Source of the DNA: Acidovorax sp. sic0104
GTDB taxonomy: Bacteria > Pseudomonadota > Gammaproteobacteria > Burkholderiales > Burkholderiaceae_C
Length of the DNA stretch: 64,000 nucleotides
Direction: 5' to 3'
Assembly (NCBI RefSeq): GCF_019219095.1
Contig: NZ_JAHUWH010000016.1
Location: forward strand, 62,001 to 126,000
Under the pieces are notes generated by a model, which was given only the letters and a program-made list of their open reading frames with translations, ran no database searches and was not told where the DNA came from. Each line of letters opens with the position of its first letter. Positions within the stretch are counted from its first letter, which is position 1. Made by a program: the position numbers and the translations under genes. Below are positions 7,207 through 17,054 of the stretch, piece after piece.

Positions 7207-8382
7207 ATGACGCCAAAACCCGACTTCGACCCCGACCAGGCTGAGATGCCGGTGGAGGTGCGTGTCCCCATCCAGGCCATTCGCGGCCGGGGTACCGCCA
7301 CCGCCGTGCCGCACAGGTTCACGCGCTATGTGCGGGAGGCGGCGGACGATGGCTGGGGGCGTGTCGGCCAGGGCTGCAAAGGGTGGGGCGACGAAGAGGG
7401 CGGCGGCGCGTCGGCACCCGCCACCATCGTGCACCTGGAGACCGCGCGCAGCGCCATCTGCGCCAATGATTCGCCAGACATCTTTTTCGAGCTGTCGGTG
7501 AACCCCTACCGGGGCTGCGAGCATGGCTGCATCTACTGCTACGCGCGGCCCACGCACAGCTACCTCAACTCTTCGCCCGGCCTCGATTTTGAGACCCAGA
7601 TCGTGGCCAAGCAGAACATCGCCGAGGTGTTGCGCCACGAGCTGGCGCAGCCGCGCTATGTGCCGCGCCTTCTCAACATCGGCTCGGCCACAGACTGCTA
7701 CCAGCCCGTGGAGCGCGAACTCCGGCTGACCCGCAGCCTGATCGAAGTGATGCGGGACGCGTGCCACCCGTTTTCGATCATCACCAAGTCGAGCGGTGTG
7801 GAGCGTGACCTGGATTTGCTTGCGCCCCTGGCGGAGCAGCGCCTGACGGCGGTGTACGTCACCATCACCACGCTCGACCCGGTACTGGCCCGCCGCATGG
7901 AGCCGCGTGCCGCAGCGCCCCACCGGCGCCTGCGCACCCTGCGCACGCTGGCCGAAGCTGGCATCCCGGTGGGCGTGAGCGTGGCCCCTCAGATCCCATT
8001 CATCACGGAAGACATGGAGCAGGTGCTGGAGGCCGCGCGCGAAGCGGGTGCCCGTAGCGCGTTCTATACGGTGCTGCGCCTGCCCTGGGAATTGGACGCC
8101 GTCTTTCAGGAATGGCTCGGGGTGCACTATCCGCAGCGCGCCGCCCGGGTGATGGCCCGCGTGCAGGATCTGCACAACATCGATTCAGCACAGCGCGGCG
8201 CGGGCAAGAGCTATGACAGCAACTTTGCCACGCGCATGAAGGGCAGTGGCTTGTGGGCAGACCTGCTGCGCCAACGCTTTGCCGGGGCATGCCGGCGACT
8301 GGGGCTCAACCGTGAGCGGGTGGAACTGGACCTGTCCCAGTTCCGGCCGGGGTTGGCGCGGGGGCAGGGCAGCTTGTTCTGA
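7207..8382 (+). CDS. PA0069-family radical SAM protein (spore photoproduct lyase-like), SOS-controlled
   Basis: A 391-residue radical-SAM enzyme of the uncharacterised PA0069 family, distantly related to spore photoproduct lyase. The [4Fe-4S] motif is GCEHGCIYCYARPTH at about residues 102-116, preceded by FELSVNPYRGCEH. Later segments (NIGSATDCYQPVE, TKSSGVERDLDLLAPLAEQR, VYVTITTLDPVLARRMEPRA) belong to the TIM-barrel core. The C-terminus contains YDSNFATRMKGSGLWADLLR. The ATG at 7207 is only 2 bp after a LexA box, leaving no room for a ribosome site. Either the mRNA is nearly leaderless or the start is the ATG at 7249 (MPVEVRVPIQ). SOS control suggests a role in DNA damage; the reaction is unknown. 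Confidence 0.87.
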   Translation: MTPKPDFDPDQAEMPVEVRVPIQAIRGRGTATAVPHRFTRYVREAADDGWGRVGQGCKGWGDEEGGGASAPATIVHLETARSAICANDSPDIFFELSVNPYRGCEHGCIYCYARPTHSYLNSSPGLDFETQIVAKQNIAEVLRHELAQPRYVPRLLNIGSATDCYQPVERELRLTRSLIEVMRDACHPFSIITKSSGVERDLDLLAPLAEQRLTAVYVTITTLDPVLARRMEPRAAAPHRRLRTLRTLAEAGIPVGVSVAPQIPFITEDMEQVLEAAREAGARSAFYTVLRLPWELDAVFQEWLGVHYPQRAARVMARVQDLHNIDSAQRGAGKSYDSNFATRMKGSGLWADLLRQRFAGACRRLGLNRERVELDLSQFRPGLARGQGSLF

Positions 8383-8641
8383 TCCGCTGTCGCGGCTGGG
8401 CTGGGTTGCTGCCCTGCGGAGGGTTCGTTGTGGAGGGCGCCTGTGCTGTAGCCCGGGGGCTGAGCTTGTCTCCCAGGCCGACGATTTCTGGCTTGAGAAC
8501 GCTATTTGTTGTGGATGCACGCGCGCTTTTCAGGGTTGGCTTTAGATTCCTCGGTCCGAGGCTGAGAAGTTCAGCGTACGCGTCAGGCTGGCCCTGTTGC
8601 TATCTGCACGCATGGCGCGCGACGCAAAGGAATACCCCCGC

Positions 8642-9340
8642 ATGGCTTGGCGCGATTTTCGGGTGTTGACTTTCGATGCGGTCGGAAAACTGATCGGCCG
8701 CGAGCGAGGAATGCTCGCCTACCCCCACATGCGTTGCCGGGCACGTCAGTGGCGGACGGCGTGTTTCTTTATGCCTGACGGGGGGGAGCGCCAGCAATTG
8801 TGTGCGAAGCCCTACCCGGAAGACCTCGAGCGCTGCCGGCATGGGAGTGCAATGCAGTTGGGTCTGCCAGATTCTGAGGGGCTTGGTGGTGGTTTGAGGT
8901 ATTCAGCAGCGTTCTGGCCAGCGTTTCCCGACTCTGTTCGGGCCTGCGGCTGTTGGGCATGCTCTTTCGTATGGTGACCGTGGTCAAGGCCCAAGCTGGA
9001 CTCCCGCGCACTGTGACAAGACTCCGGGCCATCCGTTCGACATGCTGATCAGTTGCGACCATGCGCTGTGTGAAAAGCTTGGCCCCTCCTACTTCGTACA
9101 TGCGCGCGGTCGCTGTGAGGGCTGCTGCGGCCATGGGCAGACTGACAATCTTCACGTGGCGCAAAGTCACCGCTTGTACATCGGCATCGCAAGACGGCTG
9201 GGCATCGCCACTTGCGGGATCGATCTACACCGAGACCAGAGTGAGCAGGGCTGTCTGCTGGAGATGGAGCCGAGCATGCCGACTACCATTTTCGCAGGCG
9301 GGCGCAAATGGCCGACGCTCTCGAGGCTGGTCCATGACGA
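8642..9340 (+). pseudogene. Degraded haloacid dehalogenase type II-like (HAD) gene
   Basis: Two blocks in different forward frames together resemble a type II haloacid dehalogenase. The first (8642-8977) reads WRDFRVLTFDAVGKLIGRER, then PEDLERCRHGSAMQLGLPDS and WPAFPDSVRA, before a stop. The second (about 9045-9340) reads CDHALCEKLGPSYFVHARGR, NLHVAQSHRLYIGIARRLGI and ATCGIDLHRDQSEQG. The nucleophile Asp survives in LTFDAVG, but the Thr/Ser of the usual GTL/GTM motif is Lys, and the frame changes between blocks. An insertion/deletion and several substitutions are needed to explain this, so it is a decayed gene. It ends about 230 bp before the Lrp gene, which faces it. Confidence 0.72.
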
Positions 9341-9573
9341 TCGGTGCCGCAATGCGGTGCGATCGGCCCAAGTCTTTGGGTTGCCATCGTTGGAGCGCGC
9401 GCAACGTGACGATGGTCGCTCATCGCTGTGAGTGCAGACTTTGATCGCGAGGCTCAAGGCTGGCGGCAGAGTGGCTTCCACATCCATTCGCATAAGCAGC
9501 CGGGCTGTGCTGGAGGCCGCGCGTCGGTCGACGAAGCTGCCGCAGGCAAGCCGGGAGGGCACGTTGCAGGGCC

Positions 9574-10068
9574 TCAGCGGTGGCTGGGGAAGAGGCGTTC
9601 CACAGGACAGTATGTCTTGATGAACGGTGACTTGATGACGATGTAGCTGGAGTAGTTGGCGATGCCCAGGTTGCGTTCCAGCAATTCATCGATGATTTCC
9701 TGGTATTGGGTCACGCTGCGGGTGATGAAGCGCACAAGGTAGTCGTAGCCGCCGCTGACCAGATGGCATTCCAGAACTGCGTCCACTTCGCGCATCGCAG
9801 CCTCGAACCGCGTGAAGTCTTCCCGGCGATGGTCGGCCAGGGTGATCTCGGTGAACACGGTGAGCGTGTCGCCAAGTTTCTCCAGGCGCAGATGGGCGCC
9901 ATAGCCTGCGATGTAACCGGCCTGTTCCAGGCGGCGCACGCGGATGAGGCAGGGGCTTGGTGAAAGGCCTACGGCATCTGCCAAGTCCACATTGGTTATG
10001 CGCCCGTTTTTTTGCAGTTGCGCCAGGATGCGCAGATCCAGTCTATCGATCTTGAATGCTTCGTTCAT
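9574..10068 (-). CDS. Lrp/AsnC-family transcriptional regulator
   Basis: A 164-residue Lrp/AsnC regulator. The ATG at 10068 gives the canonical opening MNEAFKIDRLDLRILAQLQK, then an N-terminal helix-turn-helix (NVDLADAVGLSPSPCLIRVR) and the C-terminal RAM effector domain (TLTVFTEITLADHRREDFTR, VLECHLVSGGYDYLVRFITR). The length is typical. Regulators of this type usually sit next to an amino-acid transport or degradation gene, but here both flanks are decayed or without recognisable genes, so its original target may have been lost. It looks intact and may still be functional. Confidence 0.88.
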   Translation of the reverse strand: MNEAFKIDRLDLRILAQLQKNGRITNVDLADAVGLSPSPCLIRVRRLEQAGYIAGYGAHLRLEKLGDTLTVFTEITLADHRREDFTRFEAAMREVDAVLECHLVSGGYDYLVRFITRSVTQYQEIIDELLERNLGIANYSSYIVIKSPFIKTYCPVERLFPSHR

Positions 10069-11233
10069 CTTGATGTGCAGGCGAGAGGGAGATTGCGTCA
10101 CCTTGCTGGGCGACGGCTGGTTGAGATCATTCCGTGGGCGCAGCGCAAACGATGGCGGCAGGCACAACCTTGGCCAGCACTGCGTAAAACGGGAAAATTT
10201 CAGGGCAAAGCGAACGGCCGACGGCGCAAGCCTTGAAGACCATTCCAGGGAGTGCCCTTTGCCACTGCACGATCCTCCCGCCCGTAGGGCAAGTTGCAGG
10301 GGCCCTGTGAGCCGGAGAGAGCCATGGTGGCGGTGCGGTGGCCAGGATTTGCAGCGAGCCAGTTGATGGACCTAGGCGTGCTGGTTGATGTCGACATGGG
10401 CTTTGGCCTGCGCGTCGGGCGAGCGCGGCACATGGTCTGCAGCGGCCTTCAACACGTGGGGCCGCTTGCAGAAAGTGTTCCCCAGATCGATGGAAGCTTT
10501 GGGCACATTTTGGCCAATCCGCTGTTGCCTGAGTAGGTGTTGTTGTCTGCAATTGGTACAGGTGGCGAAGGGTGATGACAGCGGTCCGTGAAAGCAATAG
10601 ACCGAAACGAATGTGCAGACTGGTTACAACCGTTGCTGACGCCAAGATTACACCCTACTCTTGACAAGGCAATGCTATTTTTTTCAGTGCGGTCCGCGCA
10701 GGGCAGTGGTTGTTGGATGTCTGGCGGCATATCGTGCTGTTGGATCCACTTTGGTGCGCACGAGATTGGTGCGCAGGCTCTTCAAGCGGCTTTCTGGATG
10801 AATGCTCCGTGCATCTGAGCAACGCTCAGAGCCCCGCGATGGCATCGCGGAATCTCCCGCGGTGCGATGCGTTCCTTGGTCAGTACAGGCCAGTGCCCTA
10901 GGCCCGGTTGACGGCTCCTGCCGGCCGCCAGTGGCTCACGGGCGGCACATGTCCTGGATGCTGTCATCCGCTGCCGCCCTGTGCCCGTTCTGGCTTGCCC
11001 CCATGCCAGGTAGGGCACGTGGAATGTGCCTTGACCAAGGTACTCTTGGCCACGAAGAGCGCCCTTGTCACCGAACTGTTCAGAGGACAGCAAAAGTGCA
11101 GATTCGGAGCGGCGCAGCTATCGAATCACTTGTGACAAATCGGGCCGAGTGGTCGCCAGTGCAAGACCTGCATGATTCGGGCACACAGGAAATCTCTGGG
11201 TTGGCTACTAGACACTACTGCGCCGTATCAAAT
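10069..11233. other. 1.2-kb stretch without a recognisable gene
   Basis: Between the Lrp gene and the phosphoethanolamine transferase gene only short, mutually overlapping open frames occur, none with a family signature I recognise. Base composition looks less GC-biased than the flanking genes. Together with the pseudogene on the other side of lrp, it looks like decayed coding DNA whose original content I cannot identify. Confidence 0.45.
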
Positions 11234-12988
11234 TCACAACTTGTGGTCAAAGGGCGCGGTTGCTGCCGCCAGGGACAAAGCCTTTTGCCGGCAGGCGGTG
11301 AACATGTCCAGGTCCGGGTTGTAGGCCCCGGTTGTCACATCCATGAGGCCGAGCACCGAGTGGAAATAGTTGTCGTGGGTGATGCGCCGTTGGGCCAGGT
11401 CCTGCTGCAGGCAGCTTGTGGGCGTGCCGGCGCGCGACTGCATGGCGGGAGACAGCCAGGTGATCCAGGGCACGTGTTTTTGCACATCGGGTGCGATGGC
11501 GTAGGGCAGACCGTGCAGGTAAATGTTGTTCTCACCCAACGATTCGCCGTGGTCTGCTACATAAATCATAGCGGTCTGCGCTTGTTCAGCGCGTGAAGAA
11601 AGCCATTTGAGCACCGAATCGAGAAACAGGTCCGTCTCCAGGACGCTGTTGTCATAGGCGTTTACCACTTGCTGGCGCTGGCATTCCTGCAAGGCGGTGG
11701 ATGTGCATTCGGGCAGGAATTTCTTGAGCTCTGGGGACGAACGCTTGGAGTACGCGGGGCCATGGCTGCCCAGCTGGTGCAGCACCACGACCGTTCCGCG
11801 CTGACGCTGCTCAGCTGGCAGCGCAGCGATGTTCGCGTCCAGGTCCTTGAGCATGATGCGGTCCAGGCATTCGCCGCGGGTAGCGCACAGAGCAGGGTCC
11901 TTCAGTGCCGAAGTATTGACGTCGCCCAGGCGGTCGCACACACCCTTGCAGCCCGATTGGTTGTCCACCCACAGCACGGCCAGGCCGGCATGGTGCAGCA
12001 CATCGATGAGGCTCTCGAAGTTGGCCGCGCGCGCTTCGTAACCGCTGCGTCCCAGATGCGAGAACATGCACGGCACCGATGCGGCCGTGCTGGTGCCGCA
12101 AGACCAGGCGTTTCCGGCGCTTGCGAGGTCGGTGCGGGCCGATAGCAGCGGGGTGGTATCGCGCTCGTAGCCGTTGAGCCCGAAATTGCTGCTGCGACCC
12201 GTTTCGCCCAGCACCAGCACCAGCAGAGGTGATTTTTTTTGCCCCGCGTAGCTCGCGCCCAACTGCGCGTCGCGCCCTAGCGGCAGGAGCTTGCTGGTGT
12301 CTATGCGCAAAGGCTTGGTGGCGATGTTGCCCAGCGCATAGACGCTGTTGAGCGGATTGATGAGATAGCGCAGCTTGGTGTGGTTGCGCATGGTGGAAGC
12401 GAAGTCCTGGAACACCATCAGCAGGCACAGCACGATGACTGCGATGGATCCCAGCACCAGTGCGCCGTTGTGCAGCGCCTGGCGCGCCGCGGGCAGGGCA
12501 CGCACGGGCGTGCGGTACAGCCACACGAGCGCAGGCGCCAACAGGGCGAGCACCGTGCCGGCCATGCGCCAGTTGAGCAGGTCGGCGGCCTCGTGGGTAT
12601 CGGTCTGCAGCACGTTCACGAGCATGCTGGCGTCGATGGTGATGCCGTAGGCCAGCATGAAGTAGGCACCGAAAGCAGCCATCACGACAAAAAGCGCCGC
12701 CGCGGGTTTGAGCGTCCAGCGCCACGCCAGCAGGCTGAGCAACGCGGCGTTGCCAGCGGTCACGACAGCCATGAAAGCCGCCATGAACAGCCAGCCGCGC
12801 GGGCTGCCCTGCCCGGGCAACTGCATCACCTCGCGCCACAGGGGGGCATTGCACACTGTGGCCAGCCACACGCTGATCAGCAGCACCACTTTGGCGGGAT
12901 GGATGCCCTGCAGGCTCGCAGCGCGGCTGCGGGCAGGATTGGCGGGGCTGGAGGATGCGAGATGCGATCGAAGCAGGATGAAGGCCAT
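11234..12988 (-). CDS. eptA: EptA/MCR-type lipid A phosphoethanolamine transferase
   Basis: A 584-residue inner-membrane enzyme that transfers phosphoethanolamine from phosphatidylethanolamine to lipid A, lowering the charge of the outer surface. Five hydrophobic helices (residues about 32-200) precede a periplasmic alkaline-phosphatase-fold domain. Metal-binding and catalytic signatures are present: Glu262 in LVLGETGRSSNFG, the nucleophile Thr in SCGTSTAASVPCMFS (about residue 299), and ADHGESLGENNIYLHG supplying Asp/His zinc ligands. Cysteines in the catalytic domain fit the disulfide pattern of EptA. The start ATG at 12988 follows an AGGAG ribosome site. No regulator (PmrAB) is adjacent. 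Whether it confers polymyxin resistance depends on expression. Confidence 0.92.
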   Translation of the reverse strand: MAFILLRSHLASSSPANPARSRAASLQGIHPAKVVLLISVWLATVCNAPLWREVMQLPGQGSPRGWLFMAAFMAVVTAGNAALLSLLAWRWTLKPAAALFVVMAAFGAYFMLAYGITIDASMLVNVLQTDTHEAADLLNWRMAGTVLALLAPALVWLYRTPVRALPAARQALHNGALVLGSIAVIVLCLLMVFQDFASTMRNHTKLRYLINPLNSVYALGNIATKPLRIDTSKLLPLGRDAQLGASYAGQKKSPLLVLVLGETGRSSNFGLNGYERDTTPLLSARTDLASAGNAWSCGTSTAASVPCMFSHLGRSGYEARAANFESLIDVLHHAGLAVLWVDNQSGCKGVCDRLGDVNTSALKDPALCATRGECLDRIMLKDLDANIAALPAEQRQRGTVVVLHQLGSHGPAYSKRSSPELKKFLPECTSTALQECQRQQVVNAYDNSVLETDLFLDSVLKWLSSRAEQAQTAMIYVADHGESLGENNIYLHGLPYAIAPDVQKHVPWITWLSPAMQSRAGTPTSCLQQDLAQRRITHDNYFHSVLGLMDVTTGAYNPDLDMFTACRQKALSLAAATAPFDHKL

Positions 12989-13158
12989 GGTTGCAGTCTC
13001 CTGCCCCAGGCTTAAATGCACATTAACCCGCGAATGGGCCGGGGGAGCTCCCATGCATTCCCATGCTGGCGCCCCTGTGCAGGCACCGCAAGCCAAATTT
13101 GGCAGCAGCCAACTTCAATGCGCTGCCGCCATGCGATGCACCTGCTGTGCGCGTTCGA

Positions 13159-14019
13159 TCAACGCTCAGTCAGCCGCGCCGCGTGGTGCGCCAAGTGGTC
13201 AGCCATGAATGTCTGGATGAAGTAGTACCCGTGGTCGTAGCCCTCGTGCCGGCGCAGCGTCAACGGTTGACCGATGGCCTGGCAGGCGGCGTCAAGCAGG
13301 TGGGGGTGCAACTGCGTGGTCAGGAACTTGTCGGCCAGCCCCTGGTCGATGAGGATGCCTGCAGGGTAGGGCGCCACCGGCTGGTGTTGCATCAGCACCG
13401 TGGCATCGTGCTCGATCCAGCCTGTGCGGTCTGCGCCCAGGTAGCCGGCGAAGGCCTTTTCGCCCCAGGGGCATTGCGTGGGCGCGCAGATAGGTGCAAA
13501 GGCCGACAGACTCTTGAAACGGCCAGGGTGGCGCAGCGCCAGCGTCAGTGCGCCATGCCCGCCCATCGAATGTCCGAAGATGCCCAAGCGCTCGCCGTCC
13601 ACGGGCAACTGCGCCGCCACCTGCGGCAGCAGCTCCTCCATAAGGTAGCTTTCCATGCGCCAGTGGCGCGCCCAGGGCTGGGCCGTGGCGTCGAGGTAAA
13701 AGCCCGCACCCACGCCAAAGTCCCAGCTCTCAGCCTCGCCCGGCACGTTGGCGCTACGCGGGCTCGTGTCGGGCGCGATCAACGCCAGCCCCAGCTCGGC
13801 CGCAAGGCGCTGGGCCCCAGCCTTGACCATGAAGGTCTCTTCGGTGCAGGTCAGCCCCGCCAGGTACAGCACGGCTGGCACGGGCCCCTGCTGCGCCGCT
13901 GGCGGCAGAAAGACAGAGAACTTCATCGGCAGCCCGATCTCGGTGGAGGCGTGCTGGTAAAAGCGCTGCACACCGCCAAAGCAGGCGTGTTCGCTGAGCA
14001 GTTCAAACGACGTGGACAT
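13159..14019 (-). CDS. fghA: S-formylglutathione hydrolase
   Basis: A 286-residue alpha/beta hydrolase (esterase D family) that splits S-formylglutathione into formate and glutathione, the second step of glutathione-dependent formaldehyde removal. Diagnostic segments are the oxyanion region PAVLYLAGLTCTEETFMVKA, the nucleophile elbow GHSMGGHGALTLALR, the acid region GILIDQGLADKFL and the catalytic His in RRHEGYDHGYYFI. The length is normal (about 280). The start at 14019 lies 13 bp downstream of the frmA stop, so frmA and fghA form an operon. Confidence 0.95.
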   Translation of the reverse strand: MSTSFELLSEHACFGGVQRFYQHASTEIGLPMKFSVFLPPAAQQGPVPAVLYLAGLTCTEETFMVKAGAQRLAAELGLALIAPDTSPRSANVPGEAESWDFGVGAGFYLDATAQPWARHWRMESYLMEELLPQVAAQLPVDGERLGIFGHSMGGHGALTLALRHPGRFKSLSAFAPICAPTQCPWGEKAFAGYLGADRTGWIEHDATVLMQHQPVAPYPAGILIDQGLADKFLTTQLHPHLLDAACQAIGQPLTLRRHEGYDHGYYFIQTFMADHLAHHAARLTER

Positions 14020-14032
14020 GGTCAGCAGATCC

Positions 14033-15241
<1,209 letters not shown>

Positions 15242-15365
15242 TCTGAACAGTCCGCAGAAACGCATGGCCGCAGACCTTGGGGGTATGGCCGAATTCCATC
15301 GTTCATGGTCTTGGCGGACATCCCCTCCCGTATAGTCCATTGCCTTTCCCTGCACCCGTTCGCCC

Positions 15366-16421
15366 ATGGACAACCACCATCCGCACCGCCACCCCGCCGG
15401 CCAGCCCCACCGCATCGATCTCGTCGTCTACCCCGGCTTCAAGGCGCTGGAGGCCGTGGGCCCCATGTCCGTATTTGACTACGCCAACGTGCACCTGCAG
15501 CAGCACGGGCGGCCCGACGGCTACGCCGTGCGCGTGGTGGCGGCCCAGGCCGGGGCCGTGCAGTCCGACACCCTGATGGCCCTCACGGCCACCCACACCC
15601 TGGCTCAGTTGGAACAACAAGAAGTAGCGGGAGAAGAATGCGAGGGTGGCCCCGGCTGCACCGTAGTGCTGGTCGGCTCGCGCAACATCGAACAGGTGCT
15701 GGCCGCCTCGCCCGACCTGGTGGCCTGGGCCGCCCGCGTCGCACCGCGCGTGGATCGCATGATCGCCCTGTGCTCGGGCAGCTTCTTTCTGGCCGCGGCT
15801 GGTTTGCTCGACGGCCACCGCGCCGCCACCCACTGGAGCGTGGCCGCCCTGCTGCGCCAGCGCTACCCTGCCATCGACGTGGACCCAGATGCCATCTACG
15901 TGCGCGACGGCCCGCTGTGGACCTCTGCCGGTGTGACGGCCGGCATCGATCTGGCGCTGGCCCTGGTGGAAGACGACTTTGGCCACGCCCTGGCGCTGGA
16001 GGTGGCGCGCGATCTGGTCATGTACCTCAAGCGCCCCGGTGGCCAATCGCAGTTCAGCGTGCAACTGGCCAGCCAGGGCACCGCCCATCGAGACATCCAG
16101 GCCGTGCAGACCTGGATTGTGGAGAACTTGCAGGAGCCCATGCCCCTTCCCGCCCTGGCTGCGCGCGCAGCGATGAGCGAGCGGCACTTTCGGCGGGTGT
16201 TCGTGCAGGAGACTGGGCAGACGCCGTCGGCGTTTGTCGATGCGGCGCGGCTGGAGGGGGCGCGGCGGCTGCTGGAGTCGCAGGCCGCGCTGCCGCTCAA
16301 GACCGTGGCCGCGCGCGTGGGCATGGGGTCGGAGCAGGCGCTAAGACAGTTGTTCGTGCGGCATGTGGGGGTCACGCCGCAGGCCTATCGGGAGCGGTTC
16401 GGCGGCCAGGGGCGGCGTTGA
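15366..16421 (+). CDS. GlxA-family AraC-type transcriptional regulator
   Basis: A 351-residue regulator with an N-terminal DJ-1/PfpI-like (class I glutamine amidotransferase-like) domain and a C-terminal AraC DNA-binding domain. The first domain runs from about residue 17 (IDLVVYPGFKALEAVGPMSV) to 215 and includes MIALCSGSFFLAAAGLLDG, with Cys at the nucleophile-elbow position, and ATHWSVAALLRQRYP. The AraC domain (about 245-345) has LPALAARAAMSERHFRRVFV and a second helix-turn-helix near VAARVGMGSEQALRQLFVRH, ending GVTPQAYRERF. It is transcribed away from frmA-fghA and is a plausible regulator of formaldehyde detoxification. The amidotransferase-like domain probably senses a ligand and lacks enzyme activity. 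Confidence 0.9.
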   Translation: MDNHHPHRHPAGQPHRIDLVVYPGFKALEAVGPMSVFDYANVHLQQHGRPDGYAVRVVAAQAGAVQSDTLMALTATHTLAQLEQQEVAGEECEGGPGCTVVLVGSRNIEQVLAASPDLVAWAARVAPRVDRMIALCSGSFFLAAAGLLDGHRAATHWSVAALLRQRYPAIDVDPDAIYVRDGPLWTSAGVTAGIDLALALVEDDFGHALALEVARDLVMYLKRPGGQSQFSVQLASQGTAHRDIQAVQTWIVENLQEPMPLPALAARAAMSERHFRRVFVQETGQTPSAFVDAARLEGARRLLESQAALPLKTVAARVGMGSEQALRQLFVRHVGVTPQAYRERFGGQGRR

Positions 16422-16446
16422 CGGCTGCGAGGTCTGCCGTCGCCCG

Positions 16447-16848
16447 CTACCGCTTCGAACCCGCAACTCGTGAGCTTGCCAGCGACTGAAGCCCTTGGGT
16501 CGCGGCTTTCTGGATCGGCAGCACGGCGAACACCAGGGCGGGTGACAGCCATGGGTCCCAGAAAAGTCCGGTGGCGATGGCCAGGCCGAAGACCAGGCCC
16601 ACAAACACCAGCGCGCTCATGCACTGCGAAAGCTCCGATCCCGCGCGGATCAGCACCAGGCCAGCGCCCAGGACGACGACCAGGGACCAGCCGATGAACG
16701 GGTTGCTGACCAGCCGGTAGGGCGTGGTCTTGGGCTTCCACCCTGCAGCGATACCCAGCTCCGGCAGCACGAGGATGACCGCGAGCAGCACGGCAAGGGC
16801 CAGCAGGGCCACCGAGTTCAGGTGATTGATGCGCTTCATGGGGTGCAT
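16447..16848 (-). CDS. Small polytopic membrane protein of unknown function
   Basis: A 133-residue protein from the ATG at 16848 (MHPMKRINHLNSVALLALAV), which has a GGAG ribosome site 8 nt upstream. An ATG 45 bp further out and one 9 bp inside are alternatives. Three or four hydrophobic segments occur: VALLALAVLLAVILVLPELG, NPFIGWSLVVVLGAGLVLIR, then MSALVFVGLVFGLAIATGLF and PWLSPALVFAVLP. The C-terminus is basic (SSRVAGSKR). No family is recognised. It converges on the GlxA-type gene (25 bp between stop codons) and is unrelated to the gltA operon, which ends at a terminator on its other side. Confidence 0.55.
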   Translation of the reverse strand: MHPMKRINHLNSVALLALAVLLAVILVLPELGIAAGWKPKTTPYRLVSNPFIGWSLVVVLGAGLVLIRAGSELSQCMSALVFVGLVFGLAIATGLFWDPWLSPALVFAVLPIQKAATQGLQSLASSRVAGSKR

Positions 16849-16981
16849 GGGGTGGGCTCCGTCGGCCATGTGTACCGTGTCGGGAGGGGCCACGGCGTGG
16901 GCCCCGTGCCCATCCTACCGGCTCGCTGGCTGCTGCGTCGCCCGCAGGCCCGCGATGCAAGGTAAAAGCGGGCCACCATGG

Positions 16982-17005
16982 AAAAAGCCCGCCGAAGCGG
17001 GCTTT
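16982..17005 (-). terminator. Rho-independent terminator after gltA
   Basis: On the minus strand, AAAGCCCGC pairs with GCGGGCTTT around a TTCG loop (arms 16997-17005 and 16984-16992), followed by further T residues. It lies 50 bp beyond the gltA stop codon at 17055 and should end the sdh-gltA transcript. Confidence 0.85.
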
Positions 17006-17054
17006 CCGGAGCAGCACCCCGAAGACCGGAGCCTTCGAGGAACCAGGCTGCCGA

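Noticed and set aside
10661-10681. TTGACA followed by TATTTT, considered as a promoter
   Set aside because: The spacing is only 9 bp and no gene follows.
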